Shown: piece by piece, positions 21,520 to 30,080 of the stretch
Layout: every line of letters starts with the position of its first letter
Position numbering within the stretch: position 1 is the stretch's first letter
Assembly (NCBI GenBank): GCA_017549325.1
Contig: JAFYVA010000100.1
Span: forward strand, 1 to 32,021
Origin: Oscillospiraceae bacterium
GTDB taxonomy: Bacteria > Bacillota_A > Clostridia > Oscillospirales > Oscillospiraceae
Direction: 5' to 3'
DNA: 32,021 bases
Position numbers and translations under genes: made by a program
The notes under the pieces: model-generated
Database searches by the model: none
Told to the model about the DNA's origin: nothing
What the model saw: the letters and a program-made list of their open reading frames with translations, nothing else

Positions 21520-21819
21520 ATGACCATTAAACTCATCAACCGGAATACAGAGGGAGAACTTCTTCTGGTAGGCCGCCTGGATTCCCTGGCGGCACCAGAG
21601 GTTGAACAAGTGTTCTCTCAGGTTGCTGAGCGGTTCGATTCTATCATCCTGAATATGGAAAAGATGGATTATATTTCCTCTTTGGGACTGCGTGCGCTGA
21701 AACTGCTGTATATGCAGATGACGAAAAAAGGCGGCACGCTGGCACTGAAAAATGTGAACAAAATGGTCATGGAAGTGTTTGAAATGACCGGATTTGCCGG
21801 TCTGTTGAGATTTATCTGA
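21520..21819 (+). CDS. STAS-domain anti-sigma factor antagonist (RsbV/SpoIIAA-like)
   Basis: A 99-residue protein, all one STAS domain. It opens with beta strands (LLLVGRLDSLAAPEVEQVF), followed by the switch motif MDYISSLGLRALK, where Ser54 aligns with the phosphorylated Ser of SpoIIAA/RsbV. It ends with KNVNKMVMEVFEMTGFAGLL. Unphosphorylated members sequester an RsbW-type kinase and free its target; the obvious partner is the ATPase at 8616. AAGGAGACGACGAA precedes the ATG, and the gene starts 12 bases after the VirB4-like stop, so it is cotranscribed with the secretion genes. This would couple apparatus expression to the regulatory switch. No phosphatase of the SpoIIE/RsbU type is seen in the window. 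Confidence 0.93.
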   Translation: MTIKLINRNTEGELLLVGRLDSLAAPEVEQVFSQVAERFDSIILNMEKMDYISSLGLRALKLLYMQMTKKGGTLALKNVNKMVMEVFEMTGFAGLLRFI

Positions 21820-21834
21820 AATGGGTAAGACGGC

Positions 21835-21866
21835 TGAAACCTTTTACACATTTCTTCCCTATTATA
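21835..21866 (+). promoter_or_regulatory. Possible promoter of the large secreted protein gene
   Basis: The 76-base gap holds TGAAACCTTTTAC, then TTCCCTATTATA. The same pieces, CTTTT then CCCTATTATA, recur with CTTTT-to-TATTATA spacing of 19 bases upstream of the gene at 31304. It could be a promoter for the 1552-residue protein, separate from the T4SS operon. No consensus -35 is present. Confidence 0.35.
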
Positions 21867-21895
21867 GGTAGATGCACATCGCAGGAGGAAACAAA

Positions 21896-24800
21896 ATGGG
21901 TAAGTTTACCATGAAAAACAGAAGGGGGAAGGGCAGGAAACTGCTCTGCTTGCTGCTGGCATTGGCCATCCTTTTCCCCATGCTGCCTGTGATGGCGGAA
22001 GCGGCGGAGCTGACCGATCGCCTCGTGCTGCAGATCACCACCGGTGAGTCGGCAGGCGAAGAGGTCTCCTATATCGCGCTGGAATACCGCGATACCGCGG
22101 GCTACCTGCACAAGGAGTATATCTTCCCGCATCGCGATGGCCTGAACAATACCTTCCAGCGGTATCAGGCCCTCAATACGGTGGATGAAACGCGCCGTAT
22201 TGAGTCGAAGGCTATGGGGTTGACTGTGGATTGGAGCTACCGCTCGCAGAAGGCGCTGCAGCCTTACAGCACCGATACCTTTGTGTTCGATCTGTCCTTT
22301 GAGGTGGATCTGGAGCAGAGTAACTGGTTCGAGAGCATCGAGATCTACTGTGAAGGTGCGCAGGAGAACGGCGGCAACTTCAACTGGGATGTGCAGGGCA
22401 TGCGCCTGTACTCCGGTGACAAGGTGAACATGATGCTCTCCGGCGGCGCCAAGGGTGAGTACCGACTCGTTCCCTACGGCACCAAGCTGGCGGATATGGC
22501 CGTTTCCGGCAAGAGCCTCAGCTGGACAAACGACACGCTGTTTACCTTCGGTGTCGGCGCCGAGGCTGATGTGAAGATGAACCTCAGCCGCAGCGGCGTG
22601 GCATGGGACGGTGCCAACGACTACTATACTTTCCGCGTTGATTTTGCCGATGTCTATGGCGCCGGTATCGAGGCGCTGGCACAGGACTATAACGGACAGA
22701 AGTCGCTGAAAGACCAGCAGGGCCGTGAAGCGCTGGTCATGGAGGTCCAGTATCAGGATGTCTGGGGCGATGTGATCCGTGTGAACATTCCGGTGATCAA
22801 CAGTGTGCTGCTCTCGCTGAATGCAGAGGCGGCGATGGAAAATACCGCGATCACCAAGGCATTTAAGGATCTGAAGCTGCTGGGTTGGGCGCAGCAGGGC
22901 GAGAGCGTTGCCTTTACCGCCTGCCTGCCCAATATGGCCAAGGTCACCCGTGTTACCTTCTTCTCCGGCGACGAAGTGACGGCGCGGACAGGTCTGCCCG
23001 TGCTGCAGGAAGAGAGTATCAGCATCACCAATGTCTCCGTCTATGAGGGCAGAATGGACGGCACGCTCACGCCCGATTCCGGCAATGCCGTGCTGTTGAG
23101 CGACTCTGACGGCAACGATCTCAATGAGTCCTTCATTTTCCGCAACACGCCCATCTTCTACCATACGGCCTCCAACTATACCGGCGAGACGGTGGAGAAC
23201 GGCGGCAGTTTGATTGTCAATCTTACGGAATATACCTCCGGCGCGAAGCTGACGCCGGTGAATACCAACGAGCGGTATCTGGTGGAGCTGAAAGCCGACA
23301 GCACCAGCCTTTACGAGGTACCGGATGATGTCTACATCAAGATCAAATACCGCACGGTCAAGGGCGAACAGCGTGAGACCTCCCGCATCAGCGTCCGCAG
23401 CGCCGTCAGCGACTTCTACGGCTATTGGCCTGCCTCTTCGGATGACTTTGCCTACAAGGTACTGATGTATCAAGAGGGCGTGGGCGGCGAATACGGCGGC
23501 GTGAAGTTCATCGTTGAACTGCGCGACGTGGAGTATTTCTCCGGCGTCGTCGTCGACACGGGCGACAGCAGCAGTGACTGGCAGATGACCGGCCTGCAGA
23601 TCTCCACGCTGGACCACATGGATATCCGTAAAGGTCAGTGGAAGCCCATCAGCTTCAACGGCATCAGCTCCGACCGCGAATACAGCCGCCAGACATACGG
23701 CAACCTGGTCTTTACGCTGAACGAGACCGTGCTGGTGCAGCCCGGTGAGAGCGAGGAGATGGACTTCACCTCCGGCAGCGTTGTCAGCGGCGACGAGGTG
23801 AACTGGGAAGACATCAAGTACGCCATGACCTTCGACGAGAGCTGTGCAAACCTCGGCTTCACCAAGTCCCGCGAAACCTATACGGTGGAGGTACAGGTGG
23901 CCGGCGACACAGTCTCGCTGGACAACAACGGCGATAACGGCTCGAAGAACAAGTTCTTCTTCCGTCTTGTGTTTGAAAACGGCAGCAGCGGCTATGTGCT
24001 GGCCAACCAGCAGCTGGGCGCCGACGGCTTCCGCTCCGGCTATAACGAGACCTTTACCGTGACCACCAACCGCAACTACGGCGAGCTGGTGTCGGTACAG
24101 ATCATACCTGACGATACCTCCGAAGAAAGCGACATCTTCGATAAGCTGAACGTGGAGCGCATCAAGGTCAGACACAATACCACCGACAGCGTCAGCCGTC
24201 AGTGGACGGTGTCCGAGGTGGGCTGGATCGACATTGACTACCGCGACGAGGGTGCCGGTTCCTCCATTACGGGACAGCCCGGCCGTACCGAGTCGGAGAT
24301 CTCCCACGTCTATCCCGTGACATACCGCTCCTACGGCGTCAACCTGCTGTTCAACATCAACACCGGTTCTTACGAGAGCAGCAACCAGAGCGCCAACACC
24401 GAGCAGTTCTACGGCACGGTCAACGGCGTGCTGTGGTATACCAACAGTATCGGCGAGGTGGTCTCTTACAGCTTCGACCTTGTGGAGGAGATGTATAAGT
24501 ACGCCAACCGCGATCCCATTTACGAGATTGACGCGAACGGCAGAAAGACGACGGCCGTCAACAACCGCGACTATATGTTCCGCGCCAACCACACGGACCG
24601 CTTCTTCCTCAGCCTCGACGATATCGTCCGCGTCAACCGCCTGGATCTGAACGTGACCAGCCTTACCGGCGGCTCGTGGACCATCAACAACGTGGCCATT
24701 CAGCAGGTGCTTAGCGACGGTGTGCTGAAGATCAGCGATGAGGACGAGTACGTCCGTACCAACGAGACGAAGCCTCTGTGTGCCAACATCAACGAAGACG

Positions 24801-26554
24801 GCACCGAGGTGGTGAAGCTGAACCTGCCCGCCAATGAGCGCCAGACCTATACCATCTATTTCCCCGACAACAAGATCGAAGTGGATAAGGAGAACTTCAC
24901 CTGGGTCTCCACGGTGTCCCGTGAGCCGCAGTCGAAGAACGATGAAATCAACGTATACATCTATCCCTCCGATTATGTCGAGGCCGATTACGATATCAGC
25001 GCCAGCCTGATGTACACCGATGCCTTCGGTGAGAGATGGCGTACCGGCGCGAAGGATCTGGCCCGCTACACCGTGGATGGGCAGCAGGTGTTCTCCGTGC
25101 AGGGCATCAGCGCCAGCGGTATGAGCTCCCTCAACTCCCTGAGCGTTGAAGCCGAGACCGGCCGCGATGTGGCGGATGTCCACATCAGCCATGCCGTGGT
25201 CCAGCAGGTCCGTGCCGGCGTGGTCATCAACAGCTACTATGTGGACTGCATGAATCAGAACGCCGCATGGAGCTTTACGGTACGGCCCGGTGAGTTGAGC
25301 GGCGTTACCAAGACCGAGCAGGTGGTGACGCTGGCCCTTACCGAGGGTACAGAGGCGGCCAACCTGCTGGCGGAGAAGCGCGATCTGGCAGTGGCGCTCC
25401 GTTACACCTCTGCCAACGAGGCGACGGGCCGTGAGTACCAGTCCCGCTACATCTTCCTCACCGATGAGGGCTACGAAACTCTGGAGGCGGGCGATGTGCT
25501 GAGCCTGACCTTCAGCGAGGAGTACGTGCAGGAGATCACCGGCGTCGTGCTGGTCTCTTCCGGCGGCCTCAAACTCACCGTGGATTGTGCAAGCGTGGGT
25601 GTGTACGCGGTAAGCGAGAACGCGGCCACCGGCGAGAAACGGACGCTGCAGGCGTGGAACAGCTTCGCCAACGGCGTCGTACTGAACAACAACAGCGCAA
25701 CGCTGAAGGCGACGAAGACCACCATGGTCAATCCCCTCGAGCTGCAGTTCCAGGTAGCACCTGCCGGTACTACGCTGGAGAGCGGCACGGATGCCTCCAT
25801 TGCCATGACGCTGGGCTATACCGGTGCCGACGGATCCAGCAGAACGGCCTATTTCAAGGATATCCGTCCCTATGTGGTCTCTGAGGGCAGAGCCTTTGCT
25901 ACCGGTTCTGTCACGACGGTGAAGATGCTGCTGAAGGACGCTGCCGAGATCCGCTGGATCACGCTGGAGCCCTATGACAGCCTCGATGCCCATGCAACGC
26001 TGAAGCTCACCTCGATCACGGCTCTGCTGGGTGACAACGGCAGCATCCAGACGGCCAACCGCGCCATGGCGGATACAGTGATATTCGAAGAGGGTGCGCC
26101 GCAGCAGATCAACCTCAGCAACATCACAGTGGAGTGCACGGTGTCCTATGGCGGCCACAACTACAGTGTCCGCTCCACCGGTAACGCACTGAAGCTGCTG
26201 GCCGCATCGGGTGAACCCGTGACCATCAAGAATGTATCGGTGAACGGTTCTGTCGGCGGCAGCACCGTCACGGTGGAGCGCATCAGTGCCGATGGCAGCG
26301 CCATCGCTGCTGATGGCGTGCTGTCGAAGAACAACGGCATCTGGACATTTACCGCTAAGAACACCGGCAGCAGCTCTGTGTTCTACCGCATCACCGTGGC
26401 CTCCGGCGAGGTACCGGGCATTGCCGCTGTGGTGGAGATCGAGGTCTCTCCCGCGCCTGTTGTGCCCGACACCGAGCAGGGAGAGAGCACCAACCAGGGA
26501 ACCGGCAGCGGTGAAACCGAAGGCGATGGAACCGAAAGCGATGGAACAAATTAA
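21896..26554 (+). CDS. Very large secreted beta-sandwich repeat protein
   Basis: A 1552-residue exported protein. The ATG at 21896 follows GCAGGAGGAAACAA, and a signal peptide begins there (RRGKGRKLLCLLLALAILFP, cleavage near AEA). The mature protein is almost all beta structure. Several blocks of 130-200 residues each contain a strand-rich domain ending in a W-containing strand (FNWDVQGMRLYSG, SDWQMTGLQISTL, SRQWTVSEVGWIDIDY, GSWTINNVAIQQV). This suggests at least four related, PLAT/LH2-like or carbohydrate-binding-like sandwiches; the family match is weak. The C-terminus is a Gly/Thr/Ser/Glu-rich tail (DTEQGESTNQGTGSG) with no LPXTG, membrane helix or choline/SLH repeats. It may be a surface filament, adhesin or substrate-binding part associated with the T4SS. 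No catalytic motif is seen. Confidence 0.82.
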   Translation: MGKFTMKNRRGKGRKLLCLLLALAILFPMLPVMAEAAELTDRLVLQITTGESAGEEVSYIALEYRDTAGYLHKEYIFPHRDGLNNTFQRYQALNTVDETRRIESKAMGLTVDWSYRSQKALQPYSTDTFVFDLSFEVDLEQSNWFESIEIYCEGAQENGGNFNWDVQGMRLYSGDKVNMMLSGGAKGEYRLVPYGTKLADMAVSGKSLSWTNDTLFTFGVGAEADVKMNLSRSGVAWDGANDYYTFRVDFADVYGAGIEALAQDYNGQKSLKDQQGREALVMEVQYQDVWGDVIRVNIPVINSVLLSLNAEAAMENTAITKAFKDLKLLGWAQQGESVAFTACLPNMAKVTRVTFFSGDEVTARTGLPVLQEESISITNVSVYEGRMDGTLTPDSGNAVLLSDSDGNDLNESFIFRNTPIFYHTASNYTGETVENGGSLIVNLTEYTSGAKLTPVNTNERYLVELKADSTSLYEVPDDVYIKIKYRTVKGEQRETSRISVRSAVSDFYGYWPASSDDFAYKVLMYQEGVGGEYGGVKFIVELRDVEYFSGVVVDTGDSSSDWQMTGLQISTLDHMDIRKGQWKPISFNGISSDREYSRQTYGNLVFTLNETVLVQPGESEEMDFTSGSVVSGDEVNWEDIKYAMTFDESCANLGFTKSRETYTVEVQVAGDTVSLDNNGDNGSKNKFFFRLVFENGSSGYVLANQQLGADGFRSGYNETFTVTTNRNYGELVSVQIIPDDTSEESDIFDKLNVERIKVRHNTTDSVSRQWTVSEVGWIDIDYRDEGAGSSITGQPGRTESEISHVYPVTYRSYGVNLLFNINTGSYESSNQSANTEQFYGTVNGVLWYTNSIGEVVSYSFDLVEEMYKYANRDPIYEIDANGRKTTAVNNRDYMFRANHTDRFFLSLDDIVRVNRLDLNVTSLTGGSWTINNVAIQQVLSDGVLKISDEDEYVRTNETKPLCANINEDGTEVVKLNLPANERQTYTIYFPDNKIEVDKENFTWVSTVSREPQSKNDEINVYIYPSDYVEADYDISASLMYTDAFGERWRTGAKDLARYTVDGQQVFSVQGISASGMSSLNSLSVEAETGRDVADVHISHAVVQQVRAGVVINSYYVDCMNQNAAWSFTVRPGELSGVTKTEQVVTLALTEGTEAANLLAEKRDLAVALRYTSANEATGREYQSRYIFLTDEGYETLEAGDVLSLTFSEEYVQEITGVVLVSSGGLKLTVDCASVGVYAVSENAATGEKRTLQAWNSFANGVVLNNNSATLKATKTTMVNPLELQFQVAPAGTTLESGTDASIAMTLGYTGADGSSRTAYFKDIRPYVVSEGRAFATGSVTTVKMLLKDAAEIRWITLEPYDSLDAHATLKLTSITALLGDNGSIQTANRAMADTVIFEEGAPQQINLSNITVECTVSYGGHNYSVRSTGNALKLLAASGEPVTIKNVSVNGSVGGSTVTVERISADGSAIAADGVLSKNNGIWTFTAKNTGSSSVFYRITVASGEVPGIAAVVEIEVSPAPVVPDTEQGESTNQGTGSGETEGDGTESDGTN

Positions 26555-26605
26555 CCCTGACGGCAGGAAAAAGAGGCCGCGAACAGCGGCAACATAATCA
26601 CCGCA

Positions 26606-26642
26606 AAACGGGTCGGACGGAGTACATCCGACCGACCCGTTT
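26606..26642 (+). terminator. Terminator-like hairpin after the large secreted protein gene
   Basis: A 16-bp stem with one mismatch (AAACGGGTCGG...CCGACCCGTTT) and loop GTACA starts 51 bases after the stop. The following bases are TATGATTTCT, so the U tract is poor. It may terminate partially or stabilise mRNA 3' ends. Confidence 0.5.
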
Positions 26643-26676
26643 ATGATTTCTCCCAAGCGATAGGAGGAGACCCTCT

Positions 26677-27411
26677 ATGAAAAAGTATATCTGCTGCGCC
26701 ATGGCGCTGCTGATGCTGTTGCTCAGTGGCTGCGGTTCCGGCGCGAAAAAACTGGTGGTGGAGGAAGGTTCGTTCCCCTTTACCTTCGAATTGCAGCGCG
26801 ACGGCACGATGCTGATCGATGTGGATACGAGTGCTGTGGACTGTGCATGGCAGCACGAGGCCTTCTGGGGCGATGTGTGCAGCGTATCGGTCAGTCAAAG
26901 CGAGGAGGGCCATTCTCTGCTCTGCGTGACGGGCCTGCGGGAAGGTACCGAGATGCTGGAGCTCTTCTGTGTGAAAGCGGATGACCAAACCGAGAATGTG
27001 ATGAGCCTGTCTGTCGATGTGGCCGTGAACGGAAACTGCGGCGTATCGCTGATGGGTTACAGCCACCGCAGCCTCTCCGGCAGCGGCAGCGGCGGCGCAG
27101 GAACGGCGTATCCCTTCCAATGGGCCGGACAGCAGGACGGCGCGGTGAAGGTCATCGTCGACCGTACCGACAGCAACCTCTGGACGCTGGTGGAGTCGGA
27201 CAGCGCCATCGTTACGGTTGAGGGCGTCTACTTCAGCATGGAGACTCTGGAGCTGACCGTGACCCCCGTGGCAGCCGGTGTCGGCACGGTGGTGATGCAG
27301 CAGGCGAATACGGAGGAGATGATGTATATCTCCTTTGCGGTCAGCGAGGAACTCACCGCCACGGTAACGGTTTCCACCGCACCTCCCGCGGAGGCGGCAG
27401 CCAATGAATAG
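26677..27411 (+). CDS. Lipoprotein with beta-rich (Ig-like) ectodomain
   Basis: A 244-residue protein. The lipoprotein signal peptide MKKYICCAMALLMLLLSGC ends in lipobox LSGC, so Cys19 would be lipidated and the protein held on the outer face of the membrane. The mature part is strand-rich with two apparent Ig-like units (around FTFELQRDGTMLIDVDTS and VKVIVDRTDSNLWTLVESDS, the latter ending in VAAGVGTVVMQQ like bacterial Big domains). The C-terminus is Ala/Thr/Pro-rich. GGAGGAGACCCTCT precedes the ATG. Its end overlaps the next gene by 8 bases, so the two are translationally coupled. It could be a T4SS surface or conduit lipoprotein. Confidence 0.82.
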   Translation: MKKYICCAMALLMLLLSGCGSGAKKLVVEEGSFPFTFELQRDGTMLIDVDTSAVDCAWQHEAFWGDVCSVSVSQSEEGHSLLCVTGLREGTEMLELFCVKADDQTENVMSLSVDVAVNGNCGVSLMGYSHRSLSGSGSGGAGTAYPFQWAGQQDGAVKVIVDRTDSNLWTLVESDSAIVTVEGVYFSMETLELTVTPVAAGVGTVVMQQANTEEMMYISFAVSEELTATVTVSTAPPAEAAANE

Positions 27412-28003
27412 ACATTTAAAAAAGGAACTGAAACGGTTGCTCTCCGGCCGTACGATCCTCGATAACGAGGGTGTGCTGGTGGCGCTGCCCGAGGGACAGC
27501 GCATGATCTTCCACGGCCTTACCAACGGCTGGAGTTCGGTGCTGTTTTCCGGCATCGCCGTGCAGGAATACTGCTTCCAGCTGGCATCCGACGGCGCCGA
27601 GGCATTCTCCGTCGTCTTTCCCGTCATGCAGCGGCTGGGACGGCTGGTGGTGTTATCCGAGCGCGAGACGGCGCTGGCCTGTATGCGCCGCTATCCCCTC
27701 AGCAGACCCGTCATTCTTGCGGCGGATCACGAGGGCGACGGCCTTGTGCGGCTGTCGCTGTATACGGCAAAGGGGCTGCCGGCACGGTATCTGCTGCGCC
27801 GCGGTCTGAACGACTTCTGCCGTGCGCTGCCGGAGGGATTGGCCAATCCCGTGGCGGTTGCCGTGAAGAAGCATAACGGCCCCCATGAAGAGAAAACACC
27901 GCGCATGACGCGCAAGGAGCGCCGCGTGGAAAAGGCACTGCAGGCCTTGCAGGCCGAGAAGGAAAAGGAGGCCCGCCGCACAAAGGGCAAGCGCGAAATG
28001 TGA
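27404..28003 (+). CDS. Hypothetical cytoplasmic protein overlapping the lipoprotein gene
   Basis: A 199-residue protein of unknown function whose ATG lies within the last codons of the lipoprotein gene (ATGAATAG overlap), so it depends on coupled translation. The first 150 residues look globular: LDNEGVLVALPEGQRMIFHG, VVFPVMQRLGRLVVLSERET, RPVILAADHEGDGLVRLSLY. The last 40 are highly basic and coiled-coil-like (MTRKERRVEKALQALQAEKE). No signal peptide or membrane segment is present. The position directly before the putative substrate genes suggests a chaperone or adaptor for secretion. This is inference only. I recognise no family. Confidence 0.75.
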   Translation: MNRHLKKELKRLLSGRTILDNEGVLVALPEGQRMIFHGLTNGWSSVLFSGIAVQEYCFQLASDGAEAFSVVFPVMQRLGRLVVLSERETALACMRRYPLSRPVILAADHEGDGLVRLSLYTAKGLPARYLLRRGLNDFCRALPEGLANPVAVAVKKHNGPHEEKTPRMTRKERRVEKALQALQAEKEKEARRTKGKREM

Positions 28004-28057
28004 CCGCGCGCGGGCGTAAGACAGAAAATTACATCCTAAAGAGAGAGGGTGGAACAT

Positions 28058-30001
28058 ATGCCAGGTAATCCCAACGAAAACAACAATACCAACGAAAATA
28101 CGCAGAACAACGAGCTTCGGAATCCCAATGTGATGCACGAGGATGAAAATGTTGAAAACAACAATAACAACATTGTAGGCGGCGAGCAACAGCAGAACGA
28201 CGAGCAGCAGCAACAGCAGAACAATGACGAGCAAGTAAAAAAGGAAGAAGTCAAAAAGGAACCGGAACCGCCCAAGAAGGAAGAAGAGCCCAAGAAGGAA
28301 GAAGAGCGGCCTGCAAAGGGCGAGGCCGAGGCGGAGAAGAAGGAAGAAGACGCCAAGGAAGAGATGCTGCAGGCGGAGGAGAAAAAGGAGAAGGAAGCCT
28401 TTGACCTGAACCGCCTGATGAACAATGTGGAGCTGCGCAACCGTCTGGTAACGCCCATTGACGACAAGGGCCGCATGGGCAGCGTGTTCTTCGGCGACAA
28501 CGCCTTTGATAAGAAACCCGAGGAGGCCATGGAACAGCTGCGGAATCTGGCCTCGCAGGGCAAGCTGTACCTGCGCGACCGCGGCAGCGGCGATGTGCGC
28601 AAAATCGAGGAAGGAAAGAACGACTACGAGCTGGGCGAGCGTTTTACGCCCGAGAATGGCCGCCCCTACGACCCGATCCTCGGTGCGCTGCTGCGCTTGA
28701 CCGACCGCTATTTCAAGGGCGTTTTCGGCCGCAAATGGTTCAGCACGATGGCCGATCGCTACCGCGCCTACCTTGCCAAGGAGAGCGCGTGGAAGGAAGA
28801 AGTCTACGAGGACCTCAAGAGCGGCGCCATCTCATATCCAACCAATGAAGATCTGGGCGAGCTGGATCCGAAGGAAGTCTCCGTGGAGGGTAAGGAAAAG
28901 GAGCAGGAGAACGAGCCTGTCTCCATCCAGCAGCCCAAGGAGAAGATACAGGAGAAGAAAAAGGCCGCCCGTACCGAACTCGAGCGTGAGCGCGAGGCGT
29001 GGCTGGGCACCAATAACTGGAAAACCCGCGTTGGCGAGGCACTGTTCCGTTCCGAGGGCATGACCGAGGAGAAAAAAGCCTTCGCCGAGAAGGTGAAAGA
29101 CGGAAACCCCGGTGCTGCCAGAGACTATCTGGTGGGCCACCTTGTCGGCGTGTTCGGCCGCGGTGCCGAGGCCAACGGCGGCAAGAAGAATCATGATGCG
29201 ATGCTCCGCGCCGTACATGACGGCAGCGGCATCGATAAGAAAAACAGCACCTTTTTGGCCGAAGGTGCCAAGGCCTTCCGTGATGCCCAGGCTAAGTACG
29301 ATGTCGGCGAAAAGGGCCCCATGGAGAAATTGATGCACGACGCCATCGTGGACATCGCCAAATCCGCCTCCGACGGCGACCGTCTCTCTGACCGCCACAA
29401 GGTGATCGGCGACAATATCAAGCACATGATGGATTACATCGAAGAGCATGGTTTGGACGTCAAATTCAGCAAGACAGAGCACGAGATGATCCGCGGTGCT
29501 TCGGAGATGGGAAAGATCGCCACCAAGGGCGCTCAGGCGCGGCAGGCACTGGCGCAGAAAGACCCCATTGATGTGAACGATCCGGCGACCCGGGAGCAGA
29601 TCATCTCCTATATGAATATGAAGGGTATAGATGCCGGACTGGGCAAGAAGACCCGCATAGATATAGACGGCGTTGCGCTGACGCAGATGACGCTGGGTAA
29701 CGGGGATCAGAGTATCTTCAGCATGGAGAGCCGTGAAAAGGCGCTTGCCAATGACCCGCGTGTTATTGCCCAGCTTGCCAAGCCCGATGCCGCCAAAATG
29801 GTTCGCGAGATCGTCGACAACCCCTTTAAGACGCGGGCGATGACGATTGGCAACTCGGCGGGCAGCATCTGCAGCGATATCGCATTGAAGCAGAAGAACG
29901 CAAAGAAGAATCCTCCGCAGACGCAGCTTGTCAACAACAACGAGAATATACTGGAGAACAACAATAATAACCCCCCTGTTCTCGGTATGGCCAATCACTA
30001 A
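28058..30001 (+). CDS. Putative T4SS substrate, modular protein with low-complexity ends
   Basis: A 647-residue protein, no signal peptide or membrane segment. Residues 1-60 are Asn/Gln-rich, 60-112 are Glu/Lys-rich with a duplicated PKKEEE block. Residues ~115-255 form a globular N-module (GSVFFGDNAFDKKPEEAMEQ, LTDRYFKGVFGRKWFSTMAD) that resembles the last gene's product. A charged linker follows, and residues ~430-625 form a C-module (RLSDRHKVIG, then KGAQARQAL, YMNMKGID) that resembles the 374-residue protein next door. The tail is again Asn-rich (NNNENILENNNNN). The ATG at 28058 was chosen because GAGAGGGTGG precedes it; GTG at 28049 lies inside that site. Unknown function; a candidate secreted effector because of location, disorder and modularity. 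Confidence 0.8.
   Translation: MPGNPNENNNTNENTQNNELRNPNVMHEDENVENNNNNIVGGEQQQNDEQQQQQNNDEQVKKEEVKKEPEPPKKEEEPKKEEERPAKGEAEAEKKEEDAKEEMLQAEEKKEKEAFDLNRLMNNVELRNRLVTPIDDKGRMGSVFFGDNAFDKKPEEAMEQLRNLASQGKLYLRDRGSGDVRKIEEGKNDYELGERFTPENGRPYDPILGALLRLTDRYFKGVFGRKWFSTMADRYRAYLAKESAWKEEVYEDLKSGAISYPTNEDLGELDPKEVSVEGKEKEQENEPVSIQQPKEKIQEKKKAARTELEREREAWLGTNNWKTRVGEALFRSEGMTEEKKAFAEKVKDGNPGAARDYLVGHLVGVFGRGAEANGGKKNHDAMLRAVHDGSGIDKKNSTFLAEGAKAFRDAQAKYDVGEKGPMEKLMHDAIVDIAKSASDGDRLSDRHKVIGDNIKHMMDYIEEHGLDVKFSKTEHEMIRGASEMGKIATKGAQARQALAQKDPIDVNDPATREQIISYMNMKGIDAGLGKKTRIDIDGVALTQMTLGNGDQSIFSMESREKALANDPRVIAQLAKPDAAKMVREIVDNPFKTRAMTIGNSAGSICSDIALKQKNAKKNPPQTQLVNNNENILENNNNNPPVLGMANH
28271..28306 (+). repeat. 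Exact 18-bp tandem duplication coding PKKEEE
   Basis: CCCAAGAAGGAAGAAGAG occurs twice in succession without a change, within the Lys/Glu-rich segment of the modular protein. Identity at the DNA level suggests recent expansion. Confidence 0.9.
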
Positions 30002-30080
30002 GCGGTGAGCGCCGCAGAAACGAAAATCGCAGGAGACGGCGCGGCGATAGCGCCCTCCCTGCAGAAAGAGAGAAAAAGCC

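Noticed and set aside
18727..21609. 960-codon minus-strand frame opposite VirB4, and similar long minus-strand frames opposite proS, the symporter, VirD4 and VirB6-like genes
   Set aside because: These are shadows of strongly biased coding sequence; the plus-strand proteins have clear family motifs.
26286..26597. Frameshifted continuation of the large secreted protein giving a basic tail (KKRPRTAAT)
   Set aside because: A basic tail would suit a wall-anchored protein, but the shifted frame has no LPXTG or hydrophobic helix, so there is no reason to invoke a frameshift.
21812..26656. 1614-codon open frame on the minus strand opposite the large secreted protein
   Set aside because: It mirrors the plus-strand gene, is His/Gly/Val-rich in the manner of antisense frames in GC-rich DNA, and has no ribosome site, signal peptide or recognisable motif. 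The plus strand has all of these.
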